From: WAOL01 sp964399035
GTDB taxonomy: Archaea; Thermoproteota; Thermoprotei_A; Sulfolobales; NBVN01
DNA length: 64,000 bases
Direction of reading: 5' to 3'
NCBI GenBank assembly: GCA_964399035.1
Contig: CAYNPH010000034.1
Span: forward strand, 42,944-106,943
Shown here: positions 52,995 to 60,990 of the stretch, piece after piece
How positions within the stretch are numbered: the first letter of the stretch is position 1
Layout: every line of letters begins with the position of its first letter
The notes under the pieces: generated by a model
Seen by the model: only the letters and a program-made list of their open reading frames with translations
The model's database searches: none
Told to the model about the DNA's origin: nothing
Made by a program: the position numbers and the translations under genes

Positions 52995-54011
52995 ATGAGT
53001 GAGGGTGGAGGAAGGAAACCAATAATTGAGGTGAAGGACCTTTACGTTTACTTCTATACTTACGCAGGGATAGTTAAGGCGATTGAGGACGTGTCATTCA
53101 CGATATACCGCGGTGAAACCTTCTGTTTAGTCGGTGAGACCGGTTGCGGTAAGACCGTGGTATCGAGGACGTTAACGAACGTCGTCCCGCCGCCCGGGAG
53201 GATAGTTAAGGGGAAGGTACTGTACCACAAGAACGGTGAAGTCATTAACATCCTTGACCTTCCTGAGGACAAGTTACGGGAGATAAGGGGGAGGGAAATA
53301 GCCTACATCATTCAGGACCCGTCATCAGCCCTAGACCCCCTCTACACCGTGGGGTACCAGATTGCCGAAACCATGATAGATCACGGAACAGTGAAGAATA
53401 AGAAAGAGGGGTTCGTGAGGGCGGTCAAGCTACTTAAGGAGGTACTGATACCTGACCCGGAGAACCGTGCTAAGGCCTACCCACACGAGTTAAGCGGGGG
53501 TATGAGGCAGAGGGTAGTCATAAGCATGGGCTTAAGCAACGAACCGCAATTACTCATAGCCGACGAACCCACCTCCTACCTAGACGTCACGGTGCAGGCA
53601 CAGGTACTTGACCTCATGAGGGAACTCAAGAAGAGGAAGGGGCTAACGGTCCTCCTAATAACGCATGACATGGGCGTCGTCGCCGAGATGTGTGAGAGGG
53701 TTGCTGTCCTTTACGCTGGCAACATAGTTGAGGTCGCGCCGGTGGACGAGCTTTTCAAGAGGCCACGCCATCCCTACACTGTCGGTTTGCTGAGAGCGGT
53801 GCCCAACCCGCTGACTGAGATTGAGAGGTTGGAGTCCATACCCGGCACGGTCCCCAACCTAATTAACCCGCCTCCTGGTTGTAGGTTCCATCCGCGATGC
53901 CCGCACGCCACAGAGAAATGCAGGCGTGAGAAACCGCCGTTAGTTCGGGTGGGTCCGTCACATTACGTTAGGTGTTGGTTATACGCTGGAAAGGAGGGTG
54001 GTGAGGCTTGA
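52995..54011 (+). CDS. dppD: Oligopeptide/dipeptide ABC transporter ATP-binding protein, DppD-type
   Basis: GETGCGKT near residues 47-54 is Walker A. ELSGGMRQRVVI near 163 is the ABC signature and LLIADEPTS near 185 Walker B, followed by HDMGVVAE. The C-terminal oligopeptide domain GCRFHPRCPHATEKC near 297 holds Cys ligands of an iron-sulfur or zinc site known in this family. The protein is 338 residues. A 50-base stretch of this tail (53875-53924) is identical in DNA to that of dppF. ATG with GAGGTG upstream. Confidence 0.93.
   Translation: MSEGGGRKPIIEVKDLYVYFYTYAGIVKAIEDVSFTIYRGETFCLVGETGCGKTVVSRTLTNVVPPPGRIVKGKVLYHKNGEVINILDLPEDKLREIRGREIAYIIQDPSSALDPLYTVGYQIAETMIDHGTVKNKKEGFVRAVKLLKEVLIPDPENRAKAYPHELSGGMRQRVVISMGLSNEPQLLIADEPTSYLDVTVQAQVLDLMRELKKRKGLTVLLITHDMGVVAEMCERVAVLYAGNIVEVAPVDELFKRPRHPYTVGLLRAVPNPLTEIERLESIPGTVPNLINPPPGCRFHPRCPHATEKCRREKPPLVRVGPSHYVRCWLYAGKEGGEA
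53875..53924. repeat. 50-bp direct repeat, copy 1 (dppD tail)
   Basis: This stretch is identical to 54858-54907 in DNA, with near identity extending about 13 bases further upstream. It encodes GCRFHPRCPHATEKC. Identity at third codon positions between genes that differ elsewhere suggests recent gene conversion. Confidence 0.85.
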
Positions 54012-54973
54012 GTGAAGCATTAGTTAAGGTTGAGGGTCTCAAGAAGTACTTCCCCGTAGGCGGGATTATATTCACGAAGGGGTGGGTAAAGGCCGTCGAT
54101 GACGTGTCATTCGAAATAATGAAGGGGGAGACGCTGGGCCTTGTGGGGGAGTCCGGGTGTGGTAAGACAACGACAGGCAAGCTAATATTAAGGCTTCTCA
54201 AACCCACCGCTGGCAAAGTACTTTTTGACGGCAAGGACATCACCAAGTTAAGGGGTAGGGCACTAAAGGAGTTCAGAAGGCAGGCAAACATAGTGTTCCA
54301 GGACCCGTACTCGAGCCTGGACCCTAGGATGACGGTCTTCAACATAATAATGGAGCCTGTCCGCATCCATAAAATACACGTCGATGACCCAGAGGAATTC
54401 GTCATTAAGCTACTCTATGAGGTGGGGTTAAACGAAACCCACCTGTACAGGTACCCGCACGAGTTCTCAGGTGGGCAGAGGCAGAGGATAGCCATAGCTA
54501 GGACCCTAGCGCTGAGGCCTAAGTTCATGGTTCTCGACGAACCCACGTCAGCCCTCGACGTGTCGGTTCAGGCACAGATACTTAACCTACTTAAGGAACT
54601 GCAGAGGAAGTACGGGTTAACGTACCTGTTCATTAGCCACAACTTAGGAGTAGTTAAGTACATGAGCAATAGGATCGCAGTAATGTATCTAGGGAAGCTA
54701 GTTGAGCTAGCCCCCGCGAAGAAACTGTTTGAAAACCCGCTCCACCCGTACACTAAAGCACTATTGTCATCGATACCCATACCAGACCCCGAACTAGCTA
54801 GGTCTAAGGAGAGGATACGGATAAGCGGTGAGCCACCAAGCCCGATTAACCCGCCTTCTGGTTGTAGGTTCCATCCGCGATGCCCGCACGCCACAGAGAA
54901 ATGCAGGAAGGAGGAGCCCGTGCTTAAAGAAGTTGAGAAGGATCACCTCGTGGCCTGCTGGTTATATGCTTAG
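54008..54973 (+). CDS. dppF: Oligopeptide/dipeptide ABC transporter ATP-binding protein, DppF-type
   Basis: GESGCGKT near residue 49 is Walker A. EFSGGQRQRIAI near 152 is the ABC signature and FMVLDEPTSALDVS near 173 Walker B. The tail GCRFHPRCPHATEKC near 286 matches DppD. The 321-residue partner subunit completes the heterodimeric ATPase. The start is TTG 54008, overlapping the dppD stop. It is the last gene of the transporter operon; a T-run follows at 54993. Confidence 0.93.
   Translation: MSEALVKVEGLKKYFPVGGIIFTKGWVKAVDDVSFEIMKGETLGLVGESGCGKTTTGKLILRLLKPTAGKVLFDGKDITKLRGRALKEFRRQANIVFQDPYSSLDPRMTVFNIIMEPVRIHKIHVDDPEEFVIKLLYEVGLNETHLYRYPHEFSGGQRQRIAIARTLALRPKFMVLDEPTSALDVSVQAQILNLLKELQRKYGLTYLFISHNLGVVKYMSNRIAVMYLGKLVELAPAKKLFENPLHPYTKALLSSIPIPDPELARSKERIRISGEPPSPINPPSGCRFHPRCPHATEKCRKEEPVLKEVEKDHLVACWLYA
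54858..54907. repeat. 50-bp direct repeat, copy 2 (dppF tail)
   Basis: This is the second copy of the sequence at 53875-53924, in the same reading frame of the paralogous gene. Confidence 0.85.
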
Positions 54974-54989
54974 GTATCTCCTTGTACTT

Positions 54990-55000
54990 CAATTTTTAAT
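54990..55000 (+). terminator. T-run terminator candidate after dppF
   Basis: Five T (54993-54997) follow the dppF stop by 20 bases in the 58-base gap before the convergent hydrogenase operon. Archaeal transcription often stops at such T-runs without a hairpin. Confidence 0.4.
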
Positions 55001-55031
55001 AGGATACACTAACGATTAGGGCGTGACGGAG

Positions 55032-56435
55032 TTAGCGGCGATTCACCCTAATCATTATTTCACGGTAAATCCTCTCCCTAGCCTCCTCAATTATGCCGAG
55101 TTCGGTCTTAGGGAACGTTTGCCCGCCACCCATTAAGCACCCTCCGGGACACACGTAGATGGCGATTGTCCCTCCCTTGAAGTACCCGTTCGTTATCGCC
55201 TCTAGGGCTCCCCTCACCTCATACGGCCCCACCGCCCTGGCGATCGGGTACTTAACACCTATCTTAACGGCGTCTGGCTCACCCTCAACCATGGTGCTCA
55301 CGGGTATGTTGGCCAGGAGCTTCTCCGCCTCCCTAGCCGTCAGGACAGGGCTCCCCTGAAGCTTCCTGGCAACGCACTGCGTTATGAGTACGCCGTCCGA
55401 CGGTATCTCCGGTGGTTCGGCTAGGTACTTAGTTAGGCACGGGTATAGGTTACGTACGTATGCGTGCTCGGCCGGGCTGGCGGGGACTATCGTTAATGAC
55501 TCCACGGATCCCCTTAACTCCGGGCTCCACAGGATAACCCTGCTGAATCCGGCAGCCTTAAGGGAGGTTATGACGGACCATGGCGCGGCGTTTAATGCCT
55601 CAGCGAGGGATGCTAGGGCCTCCGGCTCTACGTAGGCGTCAACGTTCCCTCCCTTAAGCATTTTCTGGGTTATCTGCACGTCATCCCTGTAGGTGAGGGC
55701 CCCCACGGGGCAATACTTAGCGCAGAGGCCGCATGAAATGCACCCAGCGTCCTCGAAGGGTGTCGCGAAGGGTGTGCTGATGGCTACCCTTATCCCTCTG
55801 TTCACCGTTCCTAAAGCGTTGATTCCGAGCGTGCTGCACACGCCTACGCACCTGCCGCACACGATACACTTCTCTCCATCAAGCCTCATCACCTTACCGG
55901 GTATTGAGACAACGTATTCCCGAAGGAACCCGAATCTTCTCTCGCCCTGCTTCACCCAAATGCCACGGGCTAGCTCCGTTAACAGCTTAAGGAACTCCTC
56001 GGCGTTTACCGGGCAACCCCTGAGGTGGTAGTCTACCTTCACGAACCTCGATAGTGGGGCGCCCCTCCGAATCCTCCCTCGACTCGCCAGGGCTGCAGAA
56101 CCATATTTCGCTTTAACCACGTCATCGTCCAGTACCTCGTAGGCTGAGGCTATCCCGCCCAAGGATGCGCATGCGCCCATAGCAACAAGTATTCCTGCCT
56201 TCTCCCTAACCTCCCTTAACTTCCTGGCCTCGGCCTCGCTCGTCACCGCACCCTCAACGAAGACTATGTCGTACCTGCTCCGTTCAGCGGACAGCCCTAG
56301 GAGAGGCTCGTACGCTAACTCGATGTTAAGGTCTTCCAGTGCCTGCAGTAACCTCTCACCCAGGTTCACTACCTCGTGTCTGCAGCCCTCGCAACCCGTT
56401 AAGGAGTATATGCCTATGACTACCTTCTCACGCAT
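55032..56435 (-). CDS. Hybrid hydrogenase subunit: [NiFe] small-subunit N-half, two ferredoxin domains, [FeFe]-like domain
   Basis: Residues 1-160 match the N-terminal half of a group 3 [NiFe] small subunit (GCEGC at 14-18, GAC at 87-89, RGCP at 139-142, the proximal-cluster Cys). Residues 190-200 and 232-242 are two ferredoxin motifs (CIVCGRCVGVC, CISCGLCAKYC). Residues 265-467 follow a compact [FeFe]-hydrogenase domain: TQCVARK at 352-358 takes the place of MPCTAKK, and CPGGCLMGGGQ at 429-439 is the L3 signature. The L1 TSCCP reads VPASP at 317-321, so one H-cluster ligand is lost. It is the last gene of the operon and overlaps the large-subunit gene by eight bases. It probably carries electrons between the [NiFe] centre and NuoEF. 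Confidence 0.85.
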   Translation of the reverse strand: MREKVVIGIYSLTGCEGCRHEVVNLGERLLQALEDLNIELAYEPLLGLSAERSRYDIVFVEGAVTSEAEARKLREVREKAGILVAMGACASLGGIASAYEVLDDDVVKAKYGSAALASRGRIRRGAPLSRFVKVDYHLRGCPVNAEEFLKLLTELARGIWVKQGERRFGFLREYVVSIPGKVMRLDGEKCIVCGRCVGVCSTLGINALGTVNRGIRVAISTPFATPFEDAGCISCGLCAKYCPVGALTYRDDVQITQKMLKGGNVDAYVEPEALASLAEALNAAPWSVITSLKAAGFSRVILWSPELRGSVESLTIVPASPAEHAYVRNLYPCLTKYLAEPPEIPSDGVLITQCVARKLQGSPVLTAREAEKLLANIPVSTMVEGEPDAVKIGVKYPIARAVGPYEVRGALEAITNGYFKGGTIAIYVCPGGCLMGGGQTFPKTELGIIEEARERIYREIMIRVNRR

Positions 56436-57711
56436 GCTTCCTCCCCCTCACCACGGACACGTGTACGGCGCATGGGAGGCAGGGGTCGTACGCCCTAACA
56501 AGCATGGTTAGCTTACGCTGTAGCTCGCCGGCGTTAAGGGGCCGCCCATTACTGGCTAGGGACTCGGCCAACGCCTTGGCGGAGGCCTCTATGTGCCTAG
56601 CGTTAATCTCTGTCGGTGTGATGATGTTCGCGTTCACTACACGCTTACCGGACACTACGTAATGATGTATTAGGAGACCTCTCGGCGCCTCCACCACCCC
56701 AACGCCTTCGACCTCGCCACCGTCACGCGGCTGGTCGACTACGGTGTCAGCGGTTCTCCTGGCGAGGTCCTCCAAGATTTCTCTCGCCGCCGCGATACAG
56801 TACGGGATCTCCACAGCCTTAATTATTAAGTTGCTGAAGGGATTGCCAAGGTCTGCTTCGGGCACGTTAAGGTCGCGGAGATAGTTCCTAAGTAACCCGT
56901 ACCTAGCCCTAGCACCCACGTGAACGGGCGCGCCGCTGAGGGCGACTACCTTCGAGTTGGAGTACTCGGGCTGCGCCTCCTCTAGGTGCTCCCTGTAGTT
57001 GCTTGGCTTAAAGGACAGGCCTGCGGAGGTGAGTATTTCGTCCCCCGTGGTTAAGTATGCTTTCCTGGGTTTCACGGCTACACAGTTGTTTGCCGGGTCC
57101 TTGAGTTCCGGCACCTTAAGCAGGGTTAGTGCTTCATCAACAACTTCCTTAGCTAGGGCTTCACACTCCCTGAGGTAGTCAGCCGCCTTGAGCAGGGGTC
57201 CCTTGAACGGCTGCCTCAGTAAGCCACCTACCCCCAGCGTGTTGGGATTGACTATCCTGCCCGCAATCAACCTTATTACTTTAAGGCAGGCGGTGTTTAG
57301 CTTCATTGAGTTAACCACTAGGCGCCCTGCCCTGCTCTTCAGGTCGCTTAAGCCCTGAACCCCTACGTAGTCGGGGAGGGCTAGGAAGGCTAGGTGGACT
57401 AAGTGGTTCTGAGCTATCTGGACCATGTTCACAGCATCCCTAAAGTCCTCAACCCATTCCCCAGCATCTAATCCTAGGGCGTGCTCCACAGCCCTTATCG
57501 AGGCGACGTAGTGGGCTATGCTGCATGCGCCGCATATCCTTGAGGCTATGTAGGGAACCTCCCAGTACAGCCTGCCGTTCACGGTTAACTCTATGAACCT
57601 AGCGCCGTGCGTTACCTTGAAGAATGCCTTAACTTCACCGCCGTCCTTCAGCACCTCTAGCTCCAGGTGCCCGAACACCCTATCAACTTCCTCTACGCGG
57701 GCGAGCCTCAA
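56428..57711 (-). CDS. [NiFe] hydrogenase large subunit (group 3-like)
   Basis: RICGACSIAH at 58-67 is the N-terminal RxCGxC (Cys60, Cys63). YDPCLPCAVH at 408-417 is DPCxxCxxH (Cys411, Cys414, His417), so all four nickel ligands are present. The last ten residues after His417 look like the tail removed by a maturation protease, which is not in the window. The 427-residue subunit splits or makes H2 and resembles HoxH/MvhA-type enzymes. The TTG start overlaps the upstream stop (TTGA). Confidence 0.92.
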   Translation of the reverse strand: MRLARVEEVDRVFGHLELEVLKDGGEVKAFFKVTHGARFIELTVNGRLYWEVPYIASRICGACSIAHYVASIRAVEHALGLDAGEWVEDFRDAVNMVQIAQNHLVHLAFLALPDYVGVQGLSDLKSRAGRLVVNSMKLNTACLKVIRLIAGRIVNPNTLGVGGLLRQPFKGPLLKAADYLRECEALAKEVVDEALTLLKVPELKDPANNCVAVKPRKAYLTTGDEILTSAGLSFKPSNYREHLEEAQPEYSNSKVVALSGAPVHVGARARYGLLRNYLRDLNVPEADLGNPFSNLIIKAVEIPYCIAAAREILEDLARRTADTVVDQPRDGGEVEGVGVVEAPRGLLIHHYVVSGKRVVNANIITPTEINARHIEASAKALAESLASNGRPLNAGELQRKLTMLVRAYDPCLPCAVHVSVVRGRKHA

Positions 57712-58388
57712 TCCGCGCCACCCCCTAACGCCTTCCTGAAGGCCTCCTCCAGCGACGCTTTGAGCGCGTTGTAGTTAGGTAGGCCCTCCCAAAACATGGA
57801 GGTCACCTCAAGCACGTCCCTCAGCTCAACACCGTTACTCACGTAGAACTGAGCAGCGGCCTCCAGCACGTCCCTCCGGGTCACCGGCCCTCTGCACCCT
57901 ATGCAGGGCGACCCATTACTTGGGCACGGGTCACCGCATCCGGCGAGGGTTACCGGGCCTAGGCATGGTTCGCCCTTAACTACTAGGCAGTCCTTCCCGT
58001 AGAGCGGGCACGAGGAGCACACAGGTATTCCCTCGACCCAGTAGGCTGTGGCGAGCTTGAGGAGCTCGCAATGCCCTCCCTTCCTCGGGCACGACCAGCA
58101 CCTGATCCTGTGGATCGACAGTATGAACTCCACCACGGTCCTTCTCGCCTCTCTGACCCTGGGCGTGTCGGTCCTGACTTCAAGTCCGTCGGAGACTGGG
58201 TATGCGCACGCTGGCACCAGCTTGCCGTTGCTTAGCTCTACTAAGCACATCCTGCATGATGCTTCCCTGTACATGTGCCCGAAGAAACACAGTGTTGGTA
58301 CGGCGTCTCCAGCCTTCTTCAGTGCTGCGAGGATGGTTTCGCCTTCCGGCACGTGGACTTCCTTACCGTTAACGATTACGCGCACCAT
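57708..58388 (-). CDS. HoxU/NuoG-like ferredoxin subunit carrying a [NiFe] small-subunit cysteine module
   Basis: Residues 1-70 are a plant-type [2Fe-2S] domain (Cys34, 45, 48, 61). HRIRCWSC...GGHC at 93-107 is the His/Cys3 cluster of NuoG. After that, residues 124-168 read CSSC, KDC, then PCLGPVTLAGCGDPCPSNG and PCIGCRGP. This is the C-terminal segment normally at the end of group 3 [NiFe] small subunits, with eight Cys. Thus the small subunit seems split between this gene and the hybrid subunit. The 226-residue chain uses ATG 58388, with AGGTG just before. Confidence 0.85.
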   Translation of the reverse strand: MVRVIVNGKEVHVPEGETILAALKKAGDAVPTLCFFGHMYREASCRMCLVELSNGKLVPACAYPVSDGLEVRTDTPRVREARRTVVEFILSIHRIRCWSCPRKGGHCELLKLATAYWVEGIPVCSSCPLYGKDCLVVKGEPCLGPVTLAGCGDPCPSNGSPCIGCRGPVTRRDVLEAAAQFYVSNGVELRDVLEVTSMFWEGLPNYNALKASLEEAFRKALGGGAD

Positions 58389-58392
58389 CACC

Positions 58393-60384
58393 TCACACCT
58401 CCTTCATCACGGCATTCACGGGGCATATCGTGACGCACGTGCCGCACTTAACGCACTTCTCCTGGTCAATGACGTACTTCCCTGTCCCCTCGTCCTTACT
58501 TATGGCGCCTGCAGGGCAGTGCTTAGCACACGTGCCGCACCCGACACACTTCCCTGGGTCAATGCGGTACTTCAGTAGCTTAGTGCAAACGCCTGCAGGG
58601 CACTTCTTATCGATGATGTGCGCTAAGTACTCATCCCTGAAGTGCCTTAACGTTGAGAGGACAGGGTTGGGGGCTGTCCCACCTAGGGCGCATAGGCTAG
58701 CATCCCTAACTACCCTCCCCACGCTCTCCAGGATTTCCAGGTCCTCTAGGGTGCCTTTACCCTCGGTTATCCTCGTTAGTGTGTCGTAGAGGATCTTAGT
58801 CCCGATGCGGCATGGGAAGCACTTACCGCAGGACTCAGCAACTATGAAGGACGTGAAGTACCTGGCCACGTCAACCATGCATGCCGTGTCGTCCATGACC
58901 ACAATGCCTCCGGACCCCATGATCGCTCCCGCGTCCCGCAGGCTCTCATAATCTATGGGTGTGTCTAGGAGGTGTGCTGGGACGCAGCCGCCGCTGGGCC
59001 CGCCTATCTGGACTGCCTTGAGCTTCCTGCCTTCCTTAACGCCACCAGCTATCCTCTCGACGAGGGTTCGTAGCGTGGTCCCTATAGGCACTTCGTACGC
59101 GCCCGTCCTCCTCACCGCACCGGTAACGCAGAACATCTTCGTGCCCTTACTCCTCTCCGTACCGTAGGCTGCGAAGCTCTCCCAGCCCTCAGCCATTAAC
59201 GTGGCTACGTGCGCTAAGGTCTCAACGTTATTTATGACGGTTGGCTTACCCCAGAGCCCGACAACGGCTGGGTAGGGCGGCCTCTGCCTAGGTGTTGCCC
59301 TGCCCTCAATCGCCGCTATCAACGCCGTCTCCTCACCGCATACGAAGGCACCGGCGCTGAGTATGACTTCGACGTCGAAGTCGAAGCCCCTGCCAAGGAT
59401 GTTTCTCCCGAGGATTCCGTGCTTCCTAGCGTCCTCAACGGCCTTCTGAAGCCTTTCAGCCATTAGCGGCTTCTCAGCCCTAACGAATATGAATCCCTTC
59501 GTGGCTCCTACGGCGTACCCCGCTATTATTAAGCCCTCCAGCACCCTATGCGGGTCTGACTCAGCAAGCAACCTATTCATGAAGGCGCCGGGGTCACCCT
59601 CATCCGCGTTCACTATGACGTACTTCTCCTTGCTGGGCTGGTTCCTGCAGATCCTCCACTTGAGCCACGTCGGGAACCCGGCGCCTCCCCTACCCCTTAA
59701 CCCTGACTTCTTAACCTCCTCGATGACTTCCTCCGGGCTCATCCTTAAGGCGCGGTCGAGCCCCCTGTACCCGCCGTACGCTACGTAGTCCTCGATGGAC
59801 TCTGGGTTAATCACGCCGCAGTTCCTGGACACGTACCTGACCTGCAGTCTCCACACGTCAAGCTCGCTTAATGTCGGCACGTCACCCTCACCCTTAGCCT
59901 TCCCGGTTCTCTCGCTTATCGCGTAGGCACCGCTAACGTCGTTCTCGATGAAGTACTTCTTCAGGATGCCCTCGACCTCGGCCGGCTTGACGTTACCGTA
60001 GAGCGCGGCCGGCATTCCCGGCGCCTTAAGCTCTAGCCACGGGTCTAGGTAGCAGAGCCCTGTGCACCCGACGGTCTTGACCGCATCACTAGGTATCCCT
60101 AAGCTATTAACAACCTCCTTAACAGCGCTCAGCACTTCCTTGGCTCCGGCGGCTATGGAGCAGCTCGCTAAGGGAACCTTAATCCTGTATCCGTTAGGGC
60201 CTTCCTTAATGTAGCGTGCCCTCCCCGACCTAAGCTCGCGGCAGCGCTGGTCGTCGTGGCAGAGGGGTCCCTCGGTCCTGCACCTAATGTAATTCCGGCA
60301 AGGGTACTCGAGGCTGTGCCAGCACTTACCGCAGCACCTACTCATTAAGTTCCACGAGTCCCCATCCCCCAATGGGGGCGTCAC
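58393..60384 (-). CDS. NuoF/HoxF/HndC-like flavin subunit
   Basis: The 663-residue protein has a thioredoxin-like [2Fe-2S] domain (residues 55-145, with Cys75, 107 and 111). The NuoF core follows: GLRGRGGAGFPT at 228-239 binds FMN/NAD(P), with VNADEGDPGAF near 258. SCGKCFPCR near 540 supplies the N3 cluster and two ferredoxin motifs (CVGCGTCAKHC, CVKCGTCVTIC) close the chain. It exchanges electrons with NAD(P)H and perhaps ferredoxin, as in bifurcating enzymes. A Cys-rich leader (Cys17, 18, 21, 29, 35, 42, 48) is unusual. The GTG overlaps the nuoE stop; ATG 60345 is an alternative. Confidence 0.9.
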   Translation of the reverse strand: MTPPLGDGDSWNLMSRCCGKCWHSLEYPCRNYIRCRTEGPLCHDDQRCRELRSGRARYIKEGPNGYRIKVPLASCSIAAGAKEVLSAVKEVVNSLGIPSDAVKTVGCTGLCYLDPWLELKAPGMPAALYGNVKPAEVEGILKKYFIENDVSGAYAISERTGKAKGEGDVPTLSELDVWRLQVRYVSRNCGVINPESIEDYVAYGGYRGLDRALRMSPEEVIEEVKKSGLRGRGGAGFPTWLKWRICRNQPSKEKYVIVNADEGDPGAFMNRLLAESDPHRVLEGLIIAGYAVGATKGFIFVRAEKPLMAERLQKAVEDARKHGILGRNILGRGFDFDVEVILSAGAFVCGEETALIAAIEGRATPRQRPPYPAVVGLWGKPTVINNVETLAHVATLMAEGWESFAAYGTERSKGTKMFCVTGAVRRTGAYEVPIGTTLRTLVERIAGGVKEGRKLKAVQIGGPSGGCVPAHLLDTPIDYESLRDAGAIMGSGGIVVMDDTACMVDVARYFTSFIVAESCGKCFPCRIGTKILYDTLTRITEGKGTLEDLEILESVGRVVRDASLCALGGTAPNPVLSTLRHFRDEYLAHIIDKKCPAGVCTKLLKYRIDPGKCVGCGTCAKHCPAGAISKDEGTGKYVIDQEKCVKCGTCVTICPVNAVMKEV

Positions 60385-60911
60385 CTCTTCTTAGCTAGCT
60401 TAGCGCGGTGCTCCGCCACGATCCTCCTTAGCTTAGCAGGCGTTACGCCCCCGTAGAGCCTCCTGTAGCTTCCGTCCCTACTCACAACCATTACTACCGG
60501 TGCTAGGCTACAGCAACCGAAGCACCTGGCTTTCTCAACACTGAAGACGCCGTCGTCGGTCGTTGACTTGCCTGGCTTTATCCCTAGGTAGGTTCTGAGG
60601 AACTCGTAGTTCGCCGCGTTCCCCCTCAGGTGGCACGCGGTACCCATGCACAGCATTACGATGAACTCGCCCGGCTTCTCCAGCCTGAATTGATGGTAGA
60701 ACGTGGCCACGGTTAGTACCTCGGTTAGCGGTACCTTAAGCTCGTTAGCTATTACCCTGAGGGCCTCCTGCGGTAAGTACCCGTACGTGGACTGTATCTC
60801 CTGCAGCATCCTTATGAGGTGCCTTCTCTCCCTGCCGTACTTAACGGCGACGTCATGCGCTAGAGTTCCGGGCGTGGCTTCCTTTGGAACTAACTTAAGT
60901 AACTGCGCCAA
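60381..60911 (-). CDS. NuoE/HndA-like [2Fe-2S] subunit
   Basis: The 176-residue protein has a helical N-terminus with STYGYLPQEAL near 43. A thioredoxin-like domain follows with CMGTACHLRG near 87-96 and CFGCCSLAPV near 130-140, the C-x4-C...C-x3-C ligands of the NuoE [2Fe-2S] cluster. It leads the hydrogenase operon and works with the NuoF-like subunit. GGGAGG lies about nine bases before the TTG start at 60911. Confidence 0.9.
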   Translation of the reverse strand: MAQLLKLVPKEATPGTLAHDVAVKYGRERRHLIRMLQEIQSTYGYLPQEALRVIANELKVPLTEVLTVATFYHQFRLEKPGEFIVMLCMGTACHLRGNAANYEFLRTYLGIKPGKSTTDDGVFSVEKARCFGCCSLAPVVMVVSRDGSYRRLYGGVTPAKLRRIVAEHRAKLAKKR

Positions 60912-60976
60912 GACCTGCCTCCCTGTTGAACTCGTTCATCATTTAATCAAGCATTGTGTGAGTAGCGTTTATGTAC

Positions 60977-60986
60977 TGTATATACA
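60977..60986. promoter_or_regulatory. Palindromic TATA-like site between hydrogenase and AbrB-PhoU genes
   Basis: TGTATATACA is a perfect 10-base palindrome in the 79-base gap of two divergent genes. It may be a TATA box, a regulator site, or both. A second TATA-like run (tttaatca, near 60940) is close by, so promoter assignment to strand is uncertain. Confidence 0.4.
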
Positions 60987-60990
60987 ATAT

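Noticed and set aside
60703..60990. N-terminal extension of the AbrB-PhoU protein
   Set aside because: These codons are antisense to nuoE, whose Cys ligands and TTG start are well supported.
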